64,000 nucleotides of DNA from Methanolobus sp. ZRKC5 (GTDB taxonomy: Archaea; Halobacteriota; Methanosarcinia; Methanosarcinales; Methanosarcinaceae): the NCBI RefSeq assembly GCF_038446525.1, contig NZ_CP151792.1, forward strand, positions 2,046,001 to 2,110,000, in the 5' to 3' direction. Position 1 is the stretch's first letter, and the number at the start of each line of letters is the position of its first letter. This document shows, piece after piece, positions 57,248 to 64,000 of this stretch. The notes beneath the pieces are model-generated. The model was given only the letters and a program-made list of their open reading frames with translations. It did no database searches and was not told the DNA's origin. Made by a program: the position numbers and the translations under genes.

Positions 57248-57376
57248 TATTTATCCCTGAAAATTGAGCTTATTTAAGTAGATTTGTTGATTACTGCTTA
57301 TATTGATTAGTTAAGTAGGTTTTGCTTATATGCTGAAAGAATATAAATCACTTTACTGCACATACCCATAGGTAAT

Positions 57377-58204
57377 ATGATGTTCACACATGAAATAGAG
57401 AGTTTCCTTGAAGAGGATCTGGGATATAATGATATTTCCTGCAAGCTTGTTCCAGAAAGGCACGTAGAGGCTGTTATTTTCACGAAAGAGGACTGCACAT
57501 TGGCAGGACTTGATGTTGCACGATCGTTCTTCGATTATTTAGGGGTAGTTTATACCACAAACTATCTGGATGGTGACAGTCTCTCAAAAAGTGATACAAT
57601 ATTTTCCTTAAGTGGGAGTTCTCTTTCTATTCTTAGGGCAGAAAGACTTGTCCTTAACTTCCTTGGTCATCTTTGTGGAGTAGCAACGAACACAAGAAGA
57701 TGCGTAGACATAGCACGTAAATATTCGGATGTAAAGATAGCATGCACAAGGAAGACGACACCGGGACTTCGCAAATATGAGAAAATGGCAGTGATTGCAG
57801 GTGGTGGTGACTCTCACAGATTCAACCTTTCAGATACTATAATGATAAAGGACAACCACGTGAAAATGATGGGTGTGGAAGGTGCTCTGTTATCTGCTAA
57901 GGAAAAGGCAGGTTTCACACAGAAAATAGAGGTTGAGGTTGAATCTGCTGCAGATGCCCTGACGGCTGCAAGAGCAGGTGCTGATATTATCATGCTTGAC
58001 AATATGGGTCCGGGTGCGGTCATTGACACTGTGGAAACGTTGAAAAGATCATCGATACCTGAGCACATTATAATAGAGGTCTCTGGTGGTATCAATACAG
58101 ATAATCTGGAAGAATACGCAAAGACCGGGGTCGATGTAATATCCATGGGTTCTCTTGTTCATCAGGCTCGATGGATAGATGTCAGTCTTGAACTAATTAT
58201 ATGA
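57377..58204 (+). CDS. nadC: Nicotinate-nucleotide pyrophosphorylase NadC
   Basis: The 275-residue protein converts quinolinate and PRPP to nicotinate mononucleotide. It shows EEDLGYNDISCKLVP at the start, LNFLGHLCGVATNTRRCVD, TRKTTPGLRKYEKMAVIAGGG with substrate-binding R/K residues, and DTIMIKDNHVKMMG. ModD is a close relative, but the nadX-nadA neighbours favour NadC. A TATA box GAATATAAATC lies about 30 bases upstream. The divergent gap of 129 bp is shared with nadX. Confidence 0.9.
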   Translation: MMFTHEIESFLEEDLGYNDISCKLVPERHVEAVIFTKEDCTLAGLDVARSFFDYLGVVYTTNYLDGDSLSKSDTIFSLSGSSLSILRAERLVLNFLGHLCGVATNTRRCVDIARKYSDVKIACTRKTTPGLRKYEKMAVIAGGGDSHRFNLSDTIMIKDNHVKMMGVEGALLSAKEKAGFTQKIEVEVESAADALTAARAGADIIMLDNMGPGAVIDTVETLKRSSIPEHIIIEVSGGINTDNLEEYAKTGVDVISMGSLVHQARWIDVSLELII

Positions 58205-58339
58205 CCGATTTGCGAAACATATATCGATAAATGTTTGTTCTCACACAAATTTTAAAAACGATTATAATCATAAGATTTATATCAAAAACAGCGTATTTTA
58301 CTGAAAAACAAAATCAAATTCTGATTACCTGAGGAAAAT

Positions 58340-59602
58340 ATGGTTCAACCCACTCGATTCTTTGTCATTTCTCTGTGTATGGTTATTTTCTGTCTGGCAA
58401 CGGCTGGAAATGCCTCCGCAGCGGTAGAGTTGTACAATGGTACCATTACAATGGGTGATGGGTACCAGATAAACAATTTTGTCATCGATGTTACAGACGC
58501 CTTTCCCAGTGCAGAGTCCGCCTCATTCTATGTGTATAACAATGGAAATAAGGTTGATGATTTTCTTGTAAATGAGGATAGTTCTTATGAATTTGATTTT
58601 GAAGATGATGCTACAATAGATATCACTCTCATATCAGTTAGTAGCGGAACTCTTCCTGTGGTCAGGGTTTCCATAGTCCTTAACAACTATAATGTTGGCG
58701 ATGTCTATGAAAGTGGAACTATTGATGGTGGTTATAAGTATGCTATATATTCAGGTACTCCTGAACTTAAGATCACAAAGACAGTTGATACATCTCAACT
58801 CAATGTAGGTGATCTTGTACGTGTAACCGTAAATGTTGAAAATATTGGTGACGATGAGGCAACAGACGTTATCTTCCAGGATCCTCAGCAGGCAAAATTC
58901 TTGTTATATGAATCTTTTGTAAGCCAGACCGGAATCACGTCAGTTGAAGTGGGCGAATCCAAAACTATATTTGTTTATCAATTGAAAGCAACTGAATCAG
59001 GCACTTATACTCTTGCACCCACAACTGCCAGTTTTTCGAACACTGCCGGATTGGATTTCCCGCAGGCTTCATCAAATTCCCCTGTGATCACAGTGGGGGC
59101 AACTGAGGATATTGTGAATGCTGAGCTTGAATTCACAACAACCCTCGATAAATACACAGTTAATAGGAATGATGGCATCCATGGCACCATCAAGATCAAA
59201 AATACAGGGGATACTTCGGCAACAGGTGTGACAGTGAATATTCAGGTTCCTGAAGGTCTGGAACTTGAAGGTGGTCCTGGAATAGAAACTATCTCAGGTG
59301 TGCCAACAGTATATATGGAATCTTTCGGTGTTCAGCAGGAAAAAGAATTCTCTTTTACTTTAAAGGCTGCAGAAGTAGGCACCTATACTATCACTACCCA
59401 GAACAGTTACCTTTTCAGCAATGGTGTTGATGCTCAACTGCAGCAGGTCAGTTCGGACTCAGTGACAAACAAGATATTTGTTACAAAAGGTAAATATGAT
59501 CATCTCTTCGAACAGCCTATATATGTATATGCAATACCTTTAGTTATAGTTGGAGTTATAGCCGCCTGGATATTCTACAGGCACAAACAATATAAGTTCT
59601 AA
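58340..59602 (+). CDS. COG1361-type surface protein
   Basis: The 420-residue protein has a signal peptide (FFVISLCMVIFCLATAGNASA), then several beta domains of CARDB/DUF11 type (ELKITKTVDTSQLNVGDLVRV about 150; NRNDGIHGTIKIKNTGDTSAT about 275). It ends with a membrane helix YVYAIPLVIVGVIAAWIFYR and short basic tail. It would be exposed on the cell face. The promoter has CATAAGATTTAT (58269-58280), which recurs before the next gene, a CetZ-like tubulin. The function is unknown; such proteins often pair with ABC transporters, and an ABC ATPase lies two genes on. Confidence 0.78.
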   Translation: MVQPTRFFVISLCMVIFCLATAGNASAAVELYNGTITMGDGYQINNFVIDVTDAFPSAESASFYVYNNGNKVDDFLVNEDSSYEFDFEDDATIDITLISVSSGTLPVVRVSIVLNNYNVGDVYESGTIDGGYKYAIYSGTPELKITKTVDTSQLNVGDLVRVTVNVENIGDDEATDVIFQDPQQAKFLLYESFVSQTGITSVEVGESKTIFVYQLKATESGTYTLAPTTASFSNTAGLDFPQASSNSPVITVGATEDIVNAELEFTTTLDKYTVNRNDGIHGTIKIKNTGDTSATGVTVNIQVPEGLELEGGPGIETISGVPTVYMESFGVQQEKEFSFTLKAAEVGTYTITTQNSYLFSNGVDAQLQQVSSDSVTNKIFVTKGKYDHLFEQPIYVYAIPLVIVGVIAAWIFYRHKQYKF

Positions 59603-59678
59603 TCTATAGATTTATAACTAAAGGAAGCTATCATAAGATTTATCTGATTATAATTATATTATCATTTGGAGGAATTAA

Positions 59679-60785
59679 TTGCTCAACATACTCATCGTTG
59701 GGAACGGTCAATGCGGAAACCGTATACTGGATGCGATTAACAGGGAGGCTTTTGGTAAGAAGAGCCGCTTTGGCAAGTACTTGTCCCAACAAAAATACAA
59801 AAGCAATGTGCAAACAATTGCTATCAATACTGCAGTGAACGATCTAAAGGAGATGAAGTTCACAAAAGCAAAGGACAGGATACATATTCCTCATTTGCAT
59901 GGCGTTGGCGCCAACCGAAATGTGGGTAAGCATGTTTTTGAGGATAACAAAACCCATATAATGAGGCAGATCGAGGAAAGAGGGAGCTTTGATGTATGTT
60001 TTGTTATAACATCTGCGTCAGGTGGGACCGGTTCTTCATTTACCCCTATGCTTGTAGAGGAACTCAAGGAAAAGTATGATTTTCCGGTTTATGCCGTAGT
60101 GGTACTTCCTTTCAGGGAAGAGGGCACGCTTTATCTTCAAAACGCTGCTTTTTGCTTAAGGGATATTCGTGAAAGCGGAGCAGATGGAATTATACTTGCT
60201 GACAACCAGTTCCTTAAACAAATGGGTGGCAATGTTGAATCTGCTTACAATGGCATCAATGATATGGTAGCCAGACGCCTCCTTTTCCTGCTAGATGCAC
60301 TTGACAGTGAAATGATGATGGTCACTGACCTTGGTGACTTCAAGACTGTCATGAGCGGTGGCGCAGGGCTTGCGACAATAGGCTTCTATGAAGCAGATAC
60401 GGATATGCCTGTGAGGACCGCTATTCAGAATGCTCTTTCTCCTTCTGGTTTATTATTCTCCAGTGATGTCTATGATGAAGCCAGCAGGGCTATGGTCATT
60501 ATAAGGGGTGACCGGGAGCGTCTGAGCATTGATGAGATCTCCACGGAAATTGATAAGTTATCAAGTTCTGTAGGTCATGTTTTCAAAGGTATTATTGTCC
60601 GGGATGGTGAACTGCCGCAAGTACTTGCAGTTCTGACTCTTGAATCCGCATCCGAACTCGAGAAGCTTTACGCGGTAGCTGTGGATGCTATCAAGTATGA
60701 ACGTGCAAAGAAGGAACGTGTTGCCAACGACAAAGAAGTAGATCGTGCATTCTCACAAATAGACGGAATGGACCCATCTTATTGA
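59679..60785 (+). CDS. CetZ-like tubulin/FtsZ superfamily GTPase
   Basis: The 368-residue protein begins MLNILIVGNGQCGNRILDAI, and the GTP-binding T4 loop appears as ITSASGGTGSSFTPML instead of GGGTGSG. The later region keeps the FtsZ/tubulin order but lacks an obvious FtsZ C-terminal tail. These points suggest the CetZ group, which controls archaeal cell shape. The start is TTG with TTTGGAGGA upstream. Polymerisation behaviour cannot be judged here; FtsZ proper would be elsewhere. Confidence 0.75.
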   Translation: MLNILIVGNGQCGNRILDAINREAFGKKSRFGKYLSQQKYKSNVQTIAINTAVNDLKEMKFTKAKDRIHIPHLHGVGANRNVGKHVFEDNKTHIMRQIEERGSFDVCFVITSASGGTGSSFTPMLVEELKEKYDFPVYAVVVLPFREEGTLYLQNAAFCLRDIRESGADGIILADNQFLKQMGGNVESAYNGINDMVARRLLFLLDALDSEMMMVTDLGDFKTVMSGGAGLATIGFYEADTDMPVRTAIQNALSPSGLLFSSDVYDEASRAMVIIRGDRERLSIDEISTEIDKLSSSVGHVFKGIIVRDGELPQVLAVLTLESASELEKLYAVAVDAIKYERAKKERVANDKEVDRAFSQIDGMDPSY

Positions 60786-60936
60786 AGTCCCCTTTCCGTT
60801 ATTTTTTTTATTGTGATACATTTCTGTTTTTGATTATTCGTGCAGTTGTTGCGGCTTGTATGCCTTTACCACTCGCTATGAAATCAAATACATTGAAATA
60901 GTCTAAACCTCAATAAAGGTATCAGAGGTTTTTATT

Positions 60937-61638
60937 TTGGCTGATGATAACAGGTCAGATATTATTCAGATACGTGGACTTTCCAAGGTATACATGAATG
61001 GAGTTGAAGTTCATGCTCTTGATGACGTAGATCTTGATATCAAAAGAGGTGAGTTCCTTTCTATTATTGGTCCATCAGGGTCTGGAAAAAGTACTCTTTT
61101 GCACATGATAGGTATTCTTGATACGCCGACTTCCGGTATGATTTCCATAGATGGGAGGGTAATTACCGAGATGTCAGAAAAAGAGAGATCCAAAGTGCGC
61201 AACGAAGTATTGGGTTTTATTTTCCAGTATCATCATCTTATGCCTGATTTCAATGCTCTTGAGAATGTTATGATGCCTCTTTTGATAGGTGGTATGAAAA
61301 ACAAAGATGCAAAAAGGAAAGCTTCTGCTTTACTTGAAGAGGTTGGCTTGAGTGATCGTATGGAACACCTTCCTAGTCAGCTATCAGGTGGCCAGGCCCA
61401 GAGAGTTGCCATTGCCCGGGCTCTTGCCAATGATCCGGGTATAGTTATAGGTGATGAGCCCACAGGCAATCTCGATACGAAGGCAAGCGACATGATCTAT
61501 GACCTGCTGCGAAAACTTAATCGTGATAGGGGACAGACCTTTATTCTTGTTACTCATGATGAGGAAATGTCCAAAAAGACCGATCGCATCATCAGGATCG
61601 TTGATGGTCGGATATCAGGAGATTCAATAGAAGGGTGA
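60937..61638 (+). CDS. ABC transporter ATPase (MacB/LolD type), without permease
   Basis: The 233-residue protein shows Walker A GPSGSGKSTL (about 45), Q-loop FIFQYHHLMPDF, signature LSGGQAQRVAIARAL and Walker B IVIGDEPTGNLD, typical of ATPases that serve FtsX/MacB-type permeases. No permease gene is in the following genes, and the next CDS begins 4 bases downstream. It may work with a permease elsewhere and with surface proteins such as the one at 58340. The start is TTG. Confidence 0.88.
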   Translation: MADDNRSDIIQIRGLSKVYMNGVEVHALDDVDLDIKRGEFLSIIGPSGSGKSTLLHMIGILDTPTSGMISIDGRVITEMSEKERSKVRNEVLGFIFQYHHLMPDFNALENVMMPLLIGGMKNKDAKRKASALLEEVGLSDRMEHLPSQLSGGQAQRVAIARALANDPGIVIGDEPTGNLDTKASDMIYDLLRKLNRDRGQTFILVTHDEEMSKKTDRIIRIVDGRISGDSIEG

Positions 61639-61642
61639 ATTC

Positions 61643-62083
61643 ATGGAATATTCAAAAGGAAATATCGGAAGGGTATTTACAGTTCGTCTGGACCAGGGAG
61701 ATGATATTCTCTCAGAACTTGAAGGTCTGGCTGTCACAGAAGATATCAGGTCTGCGATGTTCATGATGCTCGGAGCTGTAAAAGAAGCAAGTCTTGTTGT
61801 AGGTCCGAAGACAAATGATGTTCCTCCTGATCCACAATGGGCAAAATTCAGCGATGCTCATGAGCTTATAGGTATTGGCAATATATTCCGGGAGGATGGT
61901 AAGCCAAAGATACACCTTCATGTAGCTGCAGGAAGGGGTGAATCTGTTAAAACAGGTTGCTTGCGCAGAGAAAGTGAGGTATTCATGGTTGTAGAGATAT
62001 TTATCATGGAAATATCAGGAATCTCAGCTAATAGGGTATTTGATCCGAAAAGAGGTTTTGCCCCTGTAACATTTTCGGATTAA
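61643..62083 (+). CDS. PPC/DUF296 domain protein
   Basis: The 146-residue protein matches the PPC (plant and prokaryote conserved, DUF296) domain: IGRVFTVRLDQGDDILSEL at the start, HLHVAAGRGESVKTGCLRRE, and ESEVFMVVEIFIMEISG. Related proteins form trimers and some bind DNA. The histidines in KPKIHLHVAAG could bind metal. It begins 4 bases after the ABC ATPase stop, so they share a transcript. Confidence 0.8.
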   Translation: MEYSKGNIGRVFTVRLDQGDDILSELEGLAVTEDIRSAMFMMLGAVKEASLVVGPKTNDVPPDPQWAKFSDAHELIGIGNIFREDGKPKIHLHVAAGRGESVKTGCLRRESEVFMVVEIFIMEISGISANRVFDPKRGFAPVTFSD

Positions 62084-62095
62084 GAATAAACCCAA

Positions 62096-62479
62096 TTAAC
62101 CATTATTACTAAGTCCCTTGAGTTGCTCAAGGGCATCAACCATTTCCAGATTCTTCTTTAGGGCTTTAGACTCGAATGTCTTCACAATCTCTTCAAATGG
62201 TACGACAAGTTTGTAATATTTTACAGGTCTTCCTTTGTCTGTATTCTTTTTTTCGTTCCTTTCATTTATCCATCCTCTTTCTCTCAATGGACGCATAGCA
62301 ATACTTACTTCCGGCTGTCTTAGTCCTGATGCCTGTTCAATGTTCTGGGATGTCAATTCATCTCCGCATACCAGGCAGGCAATAGATATTGCTTCGGTTC
62401 TGGGTACCTCCAGACCTTGCAAAAGTTCAATAATTTCATAACCTTTCCCATCTAAAAGGTCAATATCTCCAGTTTTCAT
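62096..62479 (-). CDS. Winged-helix transcription regulator
   Basis: The 127-residue protein has a winged helix (about 25-100; LTSQNIEQASGLRQPEVSIAMRPLRERGWI as helix-turn-helix, RPVKYYKLV as wing) and a C-terminal helix that may dimerise. The family is common in methanogens, without assigned ligand. It converges with the PPC gene, with only 12 bases between, and diverges from enolase. Confidence 0.72.
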   Translation of the reverse strand: MKTGDIDLLDGKGYEIIELLQGLEVPRTEAISIACLVCGDELTSQNIEQASGLRQPEVSIAMRPLRERGWINERNEKKNTDKGRPVKYYKLVVPFEEIVKTFESKALKKNLEMVDALEQLKGLSNNG

Positions 62480-62635
62480 TTGATACTAATAATACTTTTA
62501 AGTTTATATAATTTATGTGTATATAAATGTGCTCGAATTTAATTTGACCAATTTATGTGAATAAAAGAAGTGAACGGTAACAATATATACGGTAATTGCA
62601 AAGTAGGTGTTATAATAAGACGAAGGTGGAATAGG

Positions 62636-63910
62636 ATGCCGTATATTGATGATGACAGCAATTACAAAATAAGAAAGATTCATGCACGTGAGATTCTGGA
62701 CTCCCGAGGAAACCCTACAGTCGAAGTAGATGTCTATACTTCATGTGGATTCGGCAGGGCTAGTGTTCCTTCCGGTGCATCTACAGGAAGCAATGAAGCA
62801 CTAGAGTTGCGCGACAAAGAAGACCGTTACAGGGGAAAGGGTGTTCTTGATGCAGTCGACAATGTGAACACGACTATAGAGGCCGAAATATTGGGCATGG
62901 ACGTCAGAAAGCAGCGTGAGATCGATGGTCTGATGCTGGCATTGGATGGTACTGAGAACAAGATGGAACTTGGTGCAAACTCTATTCTTGGTGTTTCCAT
63001 GGCAGTTGCAAGAGCAGCTGCTGACTCCATGAACATGCCATTGTACCGCTACCTCGGTGGAATTAATGCCTACACACTTCCTGTTCCGACAATGAACGTG
63101 CTTAACGGTGGAAAACATGCAGGTAACGATCTTTCCATTCAGGAATTCATGATCCAGCCAAAAGGCGCAGAATCATATTCTGAGGCTCTGCGAATGGGTA
63201 CTGAAACATATCATGCACTTGCCAAGATACTTGAATCAAAGTACGGTGCTTCAGCAACAAATGTAGGTTATGAAGGTGGTTATGCACCGTCCATTGAAAT
63301 GACTGCTGATGCCCTTGATGCTCTTGTGAGTGCAATTGAAGAAGCAGGATATACGGAATCTGAGATAAGCATTGGCCTTGATGCAGCAGCATCAGAATTT
63401 TTCGATGGAACTAATTATTCCATTGACGGGAAAATGCTAAAACCTGCTGAACTCGTTGACTATTATCTTGAGCTTATAGAAACATATCCTATCATCCTTA
63501 TCGAGGATCCATTCCACGAGGAGTCATTTGAAGACTTTGCAGCTCTTACAAATGATGCATGGGATACTTTCATTGTAGGCGATGACCTTTTTGTGACAAA
63601 TGTCGAACGTTTGGCAAGAGGTGTGGAAATGGGTGCTGCAAATTCACTGCTTTTGAAAGTGAATCAGATAGGCTCCCTGTCCGAGTCATTCGATGCAGCT
63701 AACATGGCAAACCGCAATGGATACAGTGTTGTAGTGAGCCATCGTTCCGCAGAGACAGAGGACACAACCATTGCCGATATCTCAGTAGCAATCGGTGCAG
63801 ACCTCATCAAGACCGGAGCACCTGCAAGAAGTGAGCGTACTGCAAAATACAACCAGCTTCTCAGAATTGAAGAAGATCTGGGTGAAGCAGCACGTTACAT
63901 GCAAATTTGA
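62636..63910 (+). CDS. eno: Enolase
   Basis: From the ATG at 62636 (MPYIDDDSNYKIRKIHAREIL), with AAGGTGG upstream, the protein is 424 residues. It interconverts 2-phosphoglycerate and phosphoenolpyruvate. Landmarks are AREILDSRGNPTVEVDV, VPSGASTGSNEALELRD, metal ligands in GLDAAASEF, LIEDPFHEES and VGDDLFVTN, catalytic lysine in LLLKVNQIGSL, and the SHRSAETEDTTIADISV loop. The frame extends to 62570, but this has no binding site. A terminator hairpin begins within its stop codon region. Confidence 0.96.
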   Translation: MPYIDDDSNYKIRKIHAREILDSRGNPTVEVDVYTSCGFGRASVPSGASTGSNEALELRDKEDRYRGKGVLDAVDNVNTTIEAEILGMDVRKQREIDGLMLALDGTENKMELGANSILGVSMAVARAAADSMNMPLYRYLGGINAYTLPVPTMNVLNGGKHAGNDLSIQEFMIQPKGAESYSEALRMGTETYHALAKILESKYGASATNVGYEGGYAPSIEMTADALDALVSAIEEAGYTESEISIGLDAAASEFFDGTNYSIDGKMLKPAELVDYYLELIETYPIILIEDPFHEESFEDFAALTNDAWDTFIVGDDLFVTNVERLARGVEMGAANSLLLKVNQIGSLSESFDAANMANRNGYSVVVSHRSAETEDTTIADISVAIGADLIKTGAPARSERTAKYNQLLRIEEDLGEAARYMQI

Positions 63911-63928
63911 ACTAGAACTTAGTTCAAA
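63906..63928 (+). terminator. Terminator hairpin after enolase
   Basis: TTTGAACTA (63906-63914), loop GAACT and TAGTTCAAA (63920-63928) form a perfect 9-bp stem that includes the stop codon. A T-run (TTCTTTTTTTATTTT) follows within 10 bases. No further gene is seen up to the window end. Confidence 0.65.
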
Positions 63929-64000
63929 CTTGCTCTATTCTTTTTTTATTTTGAGTTATATTTCGCTTTTCATTCGAGCAAGGGGACAGTGAGGCTTCCC

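Overview
The window reads as chromosome of a methanogenic archaeon of the Methanosarcinales, most likely a Methanolobus/Methanococcoides-like member of the Methanosarcinaceae. The evidence is the methyl-CoM reductase activation ATPase AtwA, methanogenesis marker proteins 8 and 14, the methanofuran enzyme MfnB, both archaeal ether-lipid prenyltransferases (GGGP and DGGGP synthases), ribosomal protein L40e, archaeal GatCAB, archaeal-type SAM synthetase, a CetZ-like tubulin, Cdc48, NrpR and a PEF-CTERM surface protein. Genus assignment is inference. No rRNA, tRNA or CRISPR array was found.

Layout. 1-1000: start of a nif operon on the minus strand (nifH, then the first 15 codons of nifI1). 1049-7000: accessory zone with a truncated AT-rich orphan, a complete IS66-family element, a reductive-dehalogenase-like gene split by a 194-bp MITE, an NrtS-like small membrane protein, a response-regulator/histidine kinase and an hsdM remnant. 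7182-10514: nitrogen block amt-glnK and its repressor nrpR; nifH and amt share a motif next to their TATA boxes. 10605-22306: core genes (UbiB kinase, AtwA, L40e-GGGPS, GatCAB, a MarR regulator with marker protein 8). 22420-29508: a second MITE copy, a palindrome-fronted operon encoding an RND exporter, a COG1361 surface protein, a TrmB regulator and a DUF1232 protein, then two methyltransferases and a third MITE. 29623-32932: divergent redox cluster with a YHS-FrhB fusion, a small siroheme sulfite-reductase-like protein and a radical SAM protein. 33077-38010: a von Willebrand A PEF-CTERM protein with a nonsense codon, and a copper operon copZ-copA-small membrane protein, the last also with an in-frame TGA. 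38089-48674: Mrr-like nuclease with PH-like domains, thioredoxin/marker 14, PolX, DUF166, Tmk, a frameshifted PAS kinase, and a HisA-like gene head-to-head with mfnB. 48828-49598: a pile-up of MITE and IS66 ends beside an AT-rich orphan. 49871-63910: Cdc48, an RNase P-like HARP protein, SAM synthetase, a nadX-nadA-ubiA operon divergent from nadC, a surface protein, CetZ, an orphan ABC ATPase, PPC protein, a winged-helix regulator and enolase.

How the genes fit together. The nitrogen genes form a visible regulon: AmtB and GlnK sense and import ammonium, NifI1 and NifH serve nitrogen fixation, and NrpR is the likely repressor. The most unusual assembly is at 29.6-32.9 kb. There an F420-dehydrogenase-like subunit fused to a YHS metal domain faces a siroheme reductase and a radical SAM enzyme across a promoter with a perfect palindrome over its TATA box. 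This looks like a two-polypeptide relative of F420-dependent sulfite reductase (Fsr). The mobile DNA is one family: a single IS66 transposase source and at least four non-autonomous copies sharing its 15-bp ends, with 8-bp target duplications intact at three. Several genes carry single disruptive lesions (two in-frame TGAs 700 bp apart, two frameshifts, one MITE insertion). Read data should be checked before these are called real pseudogenes.
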